From positions 682,001 to 746,000 of the forward strand of contig CP137680.1 in assembly GCA_037976565.1 (NCBI GenBank): a DNA stretch of 64,000 bases, read 5' to 3'. A program made the translations under genes and the position numbers. Of the stretch, positions 1 to 11,624 are shown piece by piece. The stretch's first letter is position 1, and each line of letters starts with the position of its first letter. Source of the DNA: Mesocentrotus franciscanus. Lineage: Eukaryota > Echinodermata > Echinoidea > Camarodonta > Strongylocentrotidae. The notes below the pieces were generated by a model. It was not told the DNA's origin and made no database searches. It saw only the letters and a list, made by a program, of their open reading frames with translations.

Positions 1-858
1 TGGTAATGTCAAGTTTTCGTGAAAATCTGATTTTTCTCTCCAAAATCTGATTTTTTAGGATACCGGTATTCAGTCTGTTTTTTTGTGTCAAGAGGTTGGC
101 ATCTCTGTATATTCATCTATGAATGAAAAATCTCTTGATATGGCTGTGACTTACAATGGTAATGATACCTGAAAGCATCATTATTCAATCTATAGTCATA
201 TCATTATCAATAGAGACTTCTCTTGTGGATGGAATGTGTGGAAAAAAGAACTTATGTTGTACATGTTGCACAGAAAACGCTCTTTTGTGAAATGCTGCCA
301 AGGTCTGTAACACATGCAAAAGTTATGTACAGGTCTGGAAACATTCAATTGGGTGCTGGAAAGTCTATTTTGCCAAGTCACTAGTCAGTTTGCCAGCACC
401 CAAATGAGGGAGGTTTGTGAACCATAAATGGAAATGTTGTAGGTTAAATAATTTTTGGATGTGTCACAGAAGTAAATCCTAAACTCCTTAAGTGTGTTAA
501 TTTTGTTTGTTTGTTTGTTTGTTTTTGGATTACCGGTATGTATATGATTGTGCAAAGTCCTTTCCTTTTCAAAAATGAATTGTATGTTTTCTTGTGTTCA
601 TACATTATTGTTTTTGTCAAGGAAAATACGGTAGGGAAAATTAGTATCAGTGTTGATATTGTCATTTATTTCCTCACCTTTTAATTACTGTGATCGAATT
701 GAAATAAAAGCAAATTTGGGGTTGTCTTTTGACAAAGGGTAACATGTTTTAGGTTCAGAAATGAAGGATCTTTGTTCCCATCAAATAGTAAAGATGAACT
801 ATTGAATCTAATGATACCAGCAATTTTCTTCTGATTACCTTTGCAATTTTATTTCCAG
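1..858. other. Intron or upstream sequence of VPS37A
   Basis: AT-rich sequence before the splice acceptor at 857-858. I see no exon-like reading frame here on either strand. The missing first exon(s) of VPS37A should be further left. Confidence 0.6.
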
Positions 859-3800
859 TATGGTAGAGCTAAAGCGAGATGAGGAGTACAGAGTAGGATT
901 CACGTGTGGGGTGAATCAGGTCACATTTACTATGTAAGTAGAAACCAATGCAAATCATTTTAGACCCACTAAAATGAACCTTGTTACATTCTTTACAATG
1001 TATACCAACCAATCTCATTACCGGCAATGGTGACTTGATAATGTCACTTAAATTTAATCTGGCTCTGTGATGGCAGTGATATTTAATTACTATTGATTGC
1101 AAGTTCAACTCAACAGCAAATGTCTAAGCCTTTGCCAAATAGTACTGATGTGAAGCCAATGCAGTTACCTTGCATAATCTTGACTTTTTGTGTTGTGTTT
1201 TTAAGCAATTGAAATTGATTTTTAGAATGATCCCATCACTCTATGTAACTCTATGTGTATAAATGAATACATTATTACATTTTGCCTGTTTATGCAAGTA
1301 AATGTAGACTTAACCTCAAAATTGAATTATTCAATCATGATTCTACTTAGATGTACATGTATAATTTCATTTTTGATGAAAAGGATTATTGATTCAAGTG
1401 TTGTACGTACCATTATTTAACCTATATTAAGCCTTTTTGGTGTATCTTGAAATCAATTCCTAGTTTTAATTTGTTCATTTGTAGTTCTTTGCCAGCCGAT
1501 TTCCCTCAGACCAAGCCAATTATCACAGTAGCCCCACCTATGAGACATGGCTTCTTAGATGAATCCATGCAAGTAGTTCGATACTTGCCTCTTGTAAATG
1601 TAAGTTTTCATTTCTGTGCTTGACGATTAGAAGGAAAACATTTTCATCTATTTCCTTGTAATACATGTATACTCAGTGCCATTTTGCTGAAAAGATACAG
1701 TTTTGATTGTTGATGTGGTTTGTCAGTGGGAGCAAAGTTCTCATCAGATAGTTCATTTACCTTGGTCCAAATCTTACAGCATCCCAGGGGAATGCTTGGA
1801 GAGGACCAAAACCTATTGAAATTATCAACTGGCATATTGTTATCCTTTTGAGGGAAGGTTTACTGTGGATATTTTTTGGAAGAAATCCCTTTTACGCTGT
1901 TGGGGAGTGTTGCACAAAGACTAAGTTCGACTTTAAGTTGGACTTAACTATGGCAGGCTGTTCATGCCACTGTTTGCTCTCACCATTTACTGGCATTGGT
2001 CTCTCAAGGGACGTATAAATCATGGTCACAAATCTACAGAATTTACTTTTTTTGATAATTCATTATTGAAGGAAATAATATTATATAAAGATCATAATGG
2101 TGAGAGCAACCAGTGGCATGAATGGCCTGCTATAGTTAAGTCCAACTTAAAGTCGATCTCAGTCTTTGTGAAACACCCCCTGGTCAGTTATGAACTTGGC
2201 AAGACAGCTGTTTGAGTATTGTTCCAATCCAATCCAATCCCAAAGTACATGTAATTGATATATAGCACCTTTTCCTTGCAATAACAAAGTGCTTCACATA
2301 CCGCTCCACATGTTGATGTTTCATATGTTGCTCATAGTATACAATCTTTCCTGCAGTTCAATGTACAAACAGACTTGGGAAGACTGGTTCAAAATATGAT
2401 TCAAGAATTCTGTAAAACTCCCATGCTCATCCAACCAGATGCAAGTCAACAGTGAGTTAATATCAAATCATTCCTCATCTTTTTCTTCTACTTTTGACAT
2501 TTCCTTTCATTGGTCTATACTGTGTTGTATACAGTATACTCCTGTTTCTAACATAATTTTTTTCTTCTCATTTCCATCAAGTTCTATTAAGGATGTAAAC
2601 ACTTGCTGAGGAAAGGTTTATTTTTATTTTTGTATTCTTCTTTTATTCTTTTTCAATTGCACATCTTCTGACCTATTTGCCTGTTCTTTCTTGTTTTCAC
2701 TCTTTCTTCTATATTTTACTGTAAAGTTTACAATCTATTCTGTAATTATAAATGTTATATTTCTTATAAATCATGTCAAGGATTTCTCTTGTGAAACATA
2801 TATTTGAATGATAGTTTCTAATGTTTCCCCTTTCTCTTTATCATTTCCAGAAGAGCGATTCCAACAGTACCCCAGTACCAGCATTTCATGCCCCAGCCAA
2901 CACCTACACAACAGCTGCCACCCCTGCAACACCCCCTACCATCACACCATCCATTACAGCAACATCAGACACCACCCCACTCTCATCAACCATCACCTCC
3001 ACACCATTCCTCATCACACATGACTCCACCCTATCCTAGCATGGCCCCGCCCCACCCCTCCATGACCACGCCCCACCCCAGCATGGCCACAGCCACGCCT
3101 CCCAACCAGTATACACCACAGATGCCCGCCCCTCAGCCTCCGTCCAGTGCTTCATCATATCCGTTAACATCAATGGTACCAGTAGCAACATCTTCAACAT
3201 CATCATCATCATCTGCAACAGTGGCACCTGTGAATGGTCTGGATGTGGAACCCAACATACCGGTACCTGGTATGTCAGGCATTCGTGGTCTGGTAAGTTA
3301 ATAGCATTGTATCAACAACCTTTATACTGAGATGCTATCAAATTGAAAATTGAAGAGAAAAGTATACAAAATCAAGATTATTTGTACACTGTACATGTAT
3401 ATATATATGGTTGTGATGGTTATTTTACCTGACTGCTAAGAAAGCATAAATGCTTGTAAGTAAGCAACCAGACGGACGACGGCTTTAGGTCCTCTCCGAG
3501 GGACCTGGTAGCGAGGATTAATGCCTTACCAAAGGGCACTAGCGCTTTGACCTGGTTTCGAACCCGGGTCACCGGATTACGAGACCACTGCTCTACCAAC
3601 TGAGCTATCGCGCCTCCCCAGCACCACAGAACCAGAAATGCCTTCTTAGTTTAGGTCTGATTCTGAAAGAGGGGATTTTTCAGCTTTATAATGATATATT
3701 AATCATCACAATTGGATGTTTTTAATCCCCCCAAAAGAAGATTGTCCAGTCCCAAAGAATGTTACTTTAAAGAAAATGCATATAAAGCCTGTCAGTTTAT

Positions 3801-6800
3801 ACATGTAGTTCTAGGTATCAAAGTAATAGCTTATTCTGGTTTAAAGTTATTGGAGATAAAAATGAGATCAGTAGCTAGGGACATTTATAAATCAAATCGA
3901 CTATAACAAACTCAAGATCAGAAAAACATAGGTCTACAAAACACTGCCAAATTATCATTTGTAGATTGTTTTGTGCTTTTAAGTTAAAAATTTCATAGAA
4001 AAAATATATTCCTTCAGAAACTGCTAAAAACTAACCTTTGACCATCCTGACCAAATACACCTTTCTTGAGCTCTAGCTGAACCACATAATGCAACATTTT
4101 GGTGGTTTTGAAAACCAAAGATGCCATTAATGAACTGAATGTTTACCTGAGAATTGCCTAGCATTGGCACATCTTATTAAAGGTGTATTGTATCTATAGA
4201 AGTAGCATTTGTGTGCCCTTTAACAAATATTTTATATTGTTTTAGTCCTGGAGCTAATTCACACTCACTTCTGTCTTTGTTCTTCCCACATGTATCTATA
4301 GTACATATAATATAACCATAAACCATTAACATCTTTACAATGGCAGATATTACATAGTTGTGAGAATATTTGCTTTTTACTTTAAAATGGAAGATGAGAG
4401 TATTTGTTATCGTTTTGTTTTTATAGAATGATGGCCATCACTACAACATGCCAGTCATCCCCCCTTCATTTAATGAGTTATTCAAAGACTACACCAAAGA
4501 GCAGCTTCAAGATCTGATAGAGGATGACGAGAAGCTAGATGTTATTTTTAGAAATGTTCCTCAGCTTACTAGGATGCACATAGATCGTACCGAGCTTTAT
4601 CAGTCATGTGAAGAAATAGCAAGTGAGTCAGCTCTTTTTATTTCCCCACCTTTCATCTGACTTTGCTCTACAAAAGGGTTAGTGTCATCGGTCGTCAGCC
4701 GAGGAGGCAGGTTCGAAACTGAGTCACGTCTTTCGGATGGTGACGTTAAAGGTCGGTCCCCAGACGTAAATAATCATATCTGATTGATACACGTCTGTAA
4801 AAACCCAATACACACACGTCGTCAGAGAGCACCTAGATATTCTCACTGGGCATTTATAGGAGGCATTTTGCAGCTCCAACATATAGATGTATGAGCATTG
4901 CACATGAACCAGCCTAGCTACTCTTATGGCACTGTCAGCTGATGATATATCTAAGCTAACACCAAGTCCAAATGTTATTGACTGTACACCCAATATATAT
5001 TTTTGATAATGTCAAGGTCATGATATATCTGTCTATCATATTGAAGCCCAAGTCCACTCCAATTTTCAAAAATTATGGCATGTTGTAAATAAATCAAAGG
5101 TTAAAACTGCCAATTATCACGGGCGTACTTCAATCAGGTGATATTTAAGAGCGAATTTTGTTTCGGTTATTTTGAGCAAAACATTTAAATTGCCGTACGG
5201 ATGTGACGTATGCTCCTCACAACAAAAGTGCCAGCAGTATACATTCTGACAATAGTCTATTTTTGTAATGTAACCAAATTTAATGCATACGTCTTTGTGA
5301 AGTGCCTCGATACAAACTATTTCATTCACCTGATATTAAGAATAATAGTATTTCAATAGACAATAGAATCTGAAATACGACATTAGTCTTTGCCAGGTAG
5401 GACAAACATTATGACTTGCCCTACCTAGCAACACTTAATATATGCAGTTTGCATTCTGACTGTTGAAATACTGTTGTTCTTATCAGGTGAATGAAATAGT
5501 TTGTATCGAGGCACTTCACAAAGAGGTATGCATTAAATTTAGTTACATTATGAATTTGTGTTGTGAGGACCCTACGTCACAAAAAATGCATTGTGGGGAG
5601 AACCGGCTCGATCATTAACTTGTTTTTGCTCATTCAAAAAATATTAGAAAATAAGTCTGAGCACCATTTTCTAAAACCAAGTTATATTTGGGCTTTTTAG
5701 ATTTTTGTCTATCCAATCAGCTCTACTTTTCAGTGGAGTGGACTTGTACTTTAAGCAGGGGCTATGAGTATGGACAAATGGTATGGCTGGAGGGAGGAAC
5801 AGACACAAAGACAAAGATCACAAAGATCTGAGAGCGTTCATCCCCAAGGCTAGATCTTGCATCTGCATTGGATGGATGTTGTGTCAGGTGACATAAGAAT
5901 AAGAACTGTTTTTAATGGGAACTGTTATTGCAGTTTAAATTAGCTGTTGCGCTTATCCTGATACAGGGTATGGTGTTACTGTGATTTTATTTGTATAAGT
6001 TATTTCACTACTTCATTTGTATTTTTCTCTCTGTTTAGAATTAAACCTGAGCTACCAACCAGAGATAGAAAGACTCAGAAGAGAGGTAGAAGAAACTGTC
6101 AAATTTAGGAATGATCTTAAAAACAACTTTGACATGAAATGTCTCCAACAACAAAGCTTAAATGAGGTAAAAATACTGTAGTGATTTTATACCAAATCGT
6201 GTCATGTAGGGAGATATTTGTCTTACAGAGTAACTGTGCAGCTGTACAAATAAATTTCCCTCTTAAATAATGTAATTTCTTTATGAATTCACAACCAACT
6301 TTGGTCTTACATATTTGTCAAAGTATAATTCTATACTAACGTGAGTAAAATCTTGATCTCAAAATTGTAAACTGAGAAACTATTTTTTCTGGTGCAATAT
6401 ACATGATTAATTGTTAGCAGCTGATGCTGAGTGCATTTGAATTAACCTTTGACTTTTTAACACATGGAATTCCATTGTTCTCTTCCTTTCTTGTAAGATA
6501 ACATAAGAGTATCAGCAGCTGATGTCAAGCATCAATCAGATGACCATTGACTGCTAACATTTTAATTTGTCATTTTTTAGCAACATTCTATTGCATGTCA
6601 AATATATGACCTAGGTGATGACCTTTTGCCCTTTGCCTACTATTTTTCAGCAATGTTCTCTTTCTCACCTAATGGATAATATGAGAGTATCAGCAGCAGG
6701 TGCTGAGCATCAATCGGATGACCTCGCTGAGAGGTTCTTACAAGATAAGGTCACTCTTGATGAATTCTTGAAGCTGTTTAGTGAACAAAGAAAAGTAAGT

Positions 6801-8096
6801 ACAAGGCATTTTCTTTTTTTAACTTTTAAGACTCGGGTTGATGACTCTTGTGATTAATTGATACAAGGCTTTTGCCACAAGAATGATGTTTTGTAATATG
6901 TTTACAATTTCCCGTTGATGTATTTCATCAATTACAGCAAGATGTAATATGCCAAATGCAAAAGCATTTTATAGTTTGCCAAAGATTGTACGTCTCATTT
7001 TAGAGATACTTAATCATCTACTTCATATTTTGTTTGGTATTAATGCAATATTCAGAGATAACAATGATTGATATGATTCTAATATAATTTTTTGATTTTT
7101 TTGTTCGAATAATGCAACCGACCATAAAAGAAGACAGAAAACAATTTTTCTTCCTTTCATTTTCACATAGTGATACCTTGGCCTTGTTCCATTAACCAGA
7201 TATGAATAACATGTGCCACAATTCTGTAACAAATTTAGATTTGACATCGCAGTAGCCAGTAACGGTTATAAGTGAGGTTCACACAACGTGCTGACATTGC
7301 AGTAGCCAGTAACGGTTATAAGTGAGGTTCACACAACGTGCTGACATTGCAGTAGCCAGTAACGGTTATAAGTGAGGTTCACACAACGTACTGACATTGC
7401 AGTAGCCAGTAACGGTTATAAGTGAGGTTCACACAACGTGCTGACATTGCAGTAGCCAGTAACGGTTATAAGTGAGGTTCACATAACGTGCTGACATTGC
7501 AGTAGCCAGTAACGGTTATAAGTGAGGTTCCGCAACGTGCTGACATTGCAGTAGCCAGTAACGGTTATAAGTGAGGTTCACGCAACGTGCTGGCATTGCA
7601 GTAGCCAGTAACGGTTATAAGTGAGGTTCACACAACGTGCTGACATTGCAGTAGCCAGTAACGGTTTTAGTGAGGTTCACACAACGTGCTGACATTGCAG
7701 TAGCCAGTAACGGTTATAAGTGAGGTTCACACAACGTGCTGTTAACTTGGAGTTAAGGTCATGGTTATGAAATTTGAAGTAATCTTGTAGTTAAGGACAG
7801 TGAGGATGCACTTGTTACAAATTTTTTTGAGCGTTCGTAATTTTTGGTCTCGTGTTAACCCCTTGTCGTTGTTAGTGCGTCATTGTTTTTAAATTCAAGT
7901 TTAAAAATACAACGGATCATTGTAAACGAGCTAATGTAACTTGTTTCTGATAATAAGTTGTATATAATTTGTCCCCATTTCTATTCCTTATAGAGCGCAA
8001 TAATACTTTCCTTCTTCTTCTTTTCAGCTTCTTCACATCCGAAAAGTCAAGGAAGAGAAGTTGAGTCAGCTAATAGAAGGTCAAGGAAGATATTAA
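859..8096 (+). CDS. VPS37A: VPS37A, ESCRT-I subunit (8 exons, 5' end outside window)
   Basis: ESCRT-I subunit that helps sort ubiquitinated cargo into multivesicular bodies. Exons, all with AG/GT borders and matching phases: 859-933, 1485-1599, 2357-2451, 2851-3292, 4427-4622, 6039-6166, 6651-6794, 8028-8096 (TAA at 8094). They encode about 420 residues. Exons 1-3 give the UEV-like N-terminal domain (VELKRDEEYRVGF; DFPQTKPIITVAPP; DLGRLVQNMIQEF). Exon 4 is a 147-codon Pro/His/Ser/Thr-rich linker. Exons 5-8 give the Mod(r) domain (FNELFKDYTKEQLQDLIEDD; LPQL-type segment VPQLTRMH; LAERFLQDKVTLDEFLKLF; RKVKEEKLSQLIEGQ) with coiled-coil character. Compared from memory with human VPS37A, only about the first 35 residues are missing; they should lie left of the window, because 859 is a splice acceptor and not a start. 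The first base of exon 1 completes a codon from upstream. The linker looks longer than in vertebrates. Confidence 0.93.
1902..2180. repeat. Foldback (MITE-like) element in VPS37A intron 2
   Basis: The two ends are imperfect inverted repeats of about 85 bp. The left arm runs through CACAAAGACTAAGTTCGACT and TTTAAGTTGGACTTAACTAT. The right arm carries the reverse complement with a few mismatches (AGTTAAGTCCAACTTAAAGT at about 2136-2155). The middle is about 100 bp and AT-rich. The 83-codon open frame from 1964 simply reads through the hairpin and is not a gene. Confidence 0.8.
3428..3619 (-). repeat. tRNA-derived SINE in VPS37A intron 4
   Basis: On the - strand a tRNA-like head (about 3540-3619) has an A box (TAGCTCAGTTGG) and a B box (GGTTCGAAAC), with a CGT anticodon position as in tRNA-Thr. 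A non-tRNA body of about 110 bp follows, ending near 3428 in AGCATTTATGCTTTCTTAGC. The acceptor stem is not intact and the tail is SINE-like, so it is a retroposon rather than a tRNA gene. Confidence 0.8.
4688..4995 (+). repeat. Degraded tRNA-derived SINE in VPS37A intron 5
   Basis: A damaged tRNA-like head keeps a B box (AGGTTCGAAAC, about 4709-4719). It is followed by the body motif CTTTCGGATGGTGACGTTAAA and an AAAACCCAATACACAC segment. The same body motif (GGACGTTAAA) occurs in the clearer SINE at 21.9-22.1 kb. Boundaries are approximate. Confidence 0.6.
5042..5755. repeat. Foldback element in VPS37A intron 5
   Basis: Outer ends are inverted (CCCAAGTCCACTCC at about 5047-5060; GGAGTGGACTTGTACTTTAA at about 5736-5755). 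A long inner inverted repeat pairs about 5200-5365 with about 5465-5590 (for example GAAGTGCCTCGATACAAACT against its complement at about 5500-5519). Nearly the whole 0.7-kb unit can fold back on itself. No protein is encoded. A relative with the same terminal CCAAGTCCACT is at 58,023-58,780. Confidence 0.8.
7243..7740. repeat. 50-bp minisatellite, 10 units, VPS37A intron 7
   Basis: Ten head-to-tail copies of a 50-bp unit starting GACATTGCAGTAGCCAGTAA and ending CACAACGTGCT. Units start at 7243, 7293, 7343, 7393, 7443, 7493, 7542, 7592, 7642 and 7691. Two units are 49 bp (a lost base near 7520 and in CGGTTTTAGTG). The copies are almost identical, so the expansion is recent. There are no spacers, so it is not CRISPR-like. 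Confidence 0.96.
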
Positions 8097-11000
8097 AAAC
8101 CATTCCATTATGTTTTGCAATTTGTATTATCATATATTAAAACATTGCACTTTTGTATTACATGTAAAGCATGTAGAGCAATTAAAAAAGCTAGGCATTC
8201 CCAAGTTGCTGTGAAAGCTATAACTCTGGCTTTAGCTGTGGAAGCCAAGGGTGGTTCACATTACATTTCAAGGACTTAATGCTATCAGGTACTAACTCTA
8301 ACCACCCTTTAGTTGAGAGAGACAAATGAACATATAAATTGAAATTGCACCAAGGATTTGAACCCTCAAACTGTTCATTGATTGTTAATTGACAGGACTC
8401 TTTATCTCTACCAATACCATCCATGCATATCATTAAACAGTCAAGGCTCGTCCAGATATGACGCGGCAAAACCACAACAGTTTTTTATGACGTGAAGTGT
8501 AGTATGCTTTACATTTCTGAATCTCATAACACAGAGCATGGTGAATACGTGCAAGATGTTTGTTGCGCGCAGTTGCCATTCATTTTACACGTATAAAAAA
8601 ACACATCTGGAAAAAAAAATTTGCGGCGGTTTACTGCACCGTATCTGATCAAGCCTTTAGTGGAGTGTTATTGTTAATTGAGTTTCTAACCTCACTTTTC
8701 ATGCAATTTTGAATATTTGGCAAGTTTGATCTTGGTTGAAAACATAATGTAATGTATTTGTATATTTTATGACCTTTCTCAGCACTTGTATAAGGAAGGA
8801 ATTCATTTATTACACAAGTATAATATCTGACTTATTAGTGGAAACATTTATACCTGGCCATATTCCAGGAAAGCATCAGAATTATGTTGAATTTTGCATG
8901 GTGTTATCAACAAGATTAGAGGGGAATTCAAGTTTTACAAAACAAAAACTTCTGAATGAAGTTTCCCAATACATATAAACGCAATTGGTGGAAATAGCTA
9001 CAATATGTCACTTGTGAAATCTTTATCAAAAAGTGATTGGCCTTGATGAATCCATTATAATAACCAGCTTTGAGGGAATGGAACTCAAATCTAGTGGAGG
9101 TAGCTAAAACTAGCTGCAATACATGTATGTCACTTATGGAATCAGTATAAGGAAGGTGATTAGGGGCATTATATTCATCCATTTTGATGGAGTGAAATTC
9201 AAATTTATCTCCATGTTATCTTACTTTTCCATAAGTGTTTAAGAAAAAGCAATCTTATGTTATTAATAGTACATAGTCTTTATTAAAGGATAAATTTATG
9301 TTTAAGAATCATGAAATAGATCTGGTCTATTTTCTGTTTTAGCAAAACCTGTGATTAGGCAACTGAACTGCATGTTGGTGCTCAGCTATTTCCCAGATTG
9401 TGTTAGATTGATGTAGGATGGCAATTCATATTCTTTTGTATCCTTCCTTTACAGACAAGTAGGAGTTCTCAAACTGAAAGTTTGTTGTTGTTGTTGTTGT
9501 TGTATTCAGCATTATATGGCAATCAGTCAAATTCGACTATTTTCACCAACTAATCTTTTATCATAGACTGGTTTTTATGTACCTGTAGATCCATAAAACA
9601 TGCACTTAAAGATAAAGTTGAGTTCTGGTCATGCAATTGCATTGTGAAAGAAATGGTGTGAAATCGATCAGAAAAAGTTGATCATGTAGCATATACCCAA
9701 GTATTGGTGTGTACTGCAAGGTTCTGGAGTCATCAAAATGATAAGAAATTTGGCCTAGTCTTGGTAAAGTAACAAGCACTATACACAGAAAGATGTATAT
9801 GGGACTACACAAACATGTGGCATAAAACTCTGGCCTCATTTTTAAGCTGTTATTTGTCATATTTAGAATATGAAGGCATTTGAAGAGCCATGCTTTTCAG
9901 GGAAATGTTTTTCTCTGATGTTCTTCCACACTTGCATAATATCAATGATAATGCTCACAAGTTATTTTTCACCTCTCCCTAGAACTTATTGTGTGATTAC
10001 ATTGTAAATAAACTGTCCAGAAGATATTGGGAAAGGTCGATCATGTCAAACAAAAGAATTGGGCAGCATTTCACGAAACCGTCCTAAGTACAAGTTCACC
10101 ACCAACCTGTTGAAATGCGTGTATCAAATTTAACACGTTTTTTTAATGGGATGTCAGTGATTTTAAGACTGCTTCATGAAACCATGCCCCGATGTATACA
10201 GTGAGGTTTTGGTCTATCAAATCAAAAGATTTTGCTGAAAATCATATGAACTACCTACAGAAATTATAATATATTTAAAATATAGGGGCATTTGAAGAGC
10301 ACTCATATAAGTAGACATTTTTTTTTCTCTTGAAAATCTTCCAAAGTGATATACCAGAACCAAACCTGTTTACTTTTTGTCAAACTCAAAGTGAGGAGAA
10401 AGTGGAAGGAGTGTTTCAACAGTTTTCTGACTTTCATGAATCTGTGAAGTTTGTTTTATTAGAATTGTGCGATATGTGCAGGTCCTTTTCAGTGCATATC
10501 TGCTTTTTCCAAGCAGTGGACAGTAATTGTTGATTTATTGTTCAAATATTTGCCAACTCGTATTTTTTTATTGTAGTTTCATGTAAAATTAGAACTTTTA
10601 ATTAGAAGCAGTTTTGACAACACTCAACATTACTTCCACAAACTTGAGACTTTACATGTGCCCAAAATCGACATATGAAAGTATTATCTCTTTGCAGCAA
10701 TCTGCTGACAAAATGGGTAAGATATATATCTTTCTTTTCTGTTTGTAAAGAAGAAAAAAAAACCTGTAAATACATGCATTAATATTATAATATATAATTT
10801 GGCATAATGATATGTAGAAAATGAATTCTAGTAGATATTTACATACTACATGTAATGTGCAAGTTTATCTATGTGTATATTTCATGCAATAAATATATCA
10901 ACTTTCTTTACTCTTAATGCATTGAATGGGAAGTCTTATTCAAGTAAGCAGTACAATGTCATTCAAGGAAAACATTTAGAAAACTCTGCAAACACAATGT

Positions 11001-11620
11001 AGATTAGACATCATAAATTTATTTGAAGAAAAAAATTACAAACCATATGCATTTAAAAATGTATGAAGATAATTCCACCATGATGACATACCAAGTTTCA
11101 TGGAATGAAATTTTCTCAAAGCAAGTACATGTACATGTAGTAAGATTTGTAAATTCATGTACTTGGAAGAATAAAAGCAAGAATCTCAAGTTTACCTGAA
11201 ACCCACTTCAACGATTCACTATAAACCACAAGTACATGTACATCATTGTAATCATGGGATAGAGTATTGGTTAGAAGCTAGTAGTTTATGTCTTGAAGAG
11301 ATTGTGAAAGTATTAAATCAGGTAATATCTTTGTCAAAAATTGCAAATAAAATCTGATTGAGTAAGGAAAAGATTCATATTCATTTTTCAATAAGAATAA
11401 AAATAATTTAACTCGCGCCACAGTATGAATAACTCTAAAACCATAAATTATCATAATTAAAATAGACTTTTTTTCAAGGCAATTGATACTATTGTCACAA
11501 CTCTGAACCGAGATGATCTTGCATTCCATACACTTTCTACTTTTTTCAATGACGACCTTCGTCATTGCCTTGTTTTCATTCACATTCTGCCCCATTAATA
11601 TTCTTTTCCTGGTTTTCCTA
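8097..11620. other. VPS37A 3' flank, no gene recognised
   Basis: AT-rich sequence after the VPS37A stop. The 3' UTR probably covers the first few hundred bases, but I cannot fix a polyadenylation site. A short (TTG)n run lies at about 9481-9502. A phrase around GGCATTTGAAGAGC is repeated at about 9875 and 10,287. The short open frames here have no recognisable family and no splice context. Confidence 0.5.
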
Positions 11621-11624
11621 GTTT

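Noticed and set aside
1964..2215. 83-codon frame in VPS37A intron 2
   Set aside because: Reads through a foldback element; no splice support.
3540..3619. A tRNA-Thr(CGT) gene
   Set aside because: Promoter boxes are present but the acceptor stem is poor and a SINE body follows. Likewise 21,883-21,955.
7243..7740. CRISPR-like array
   Set aside because: Repeats are contiguous 50-bp units without unique spacers, in an animal intron.
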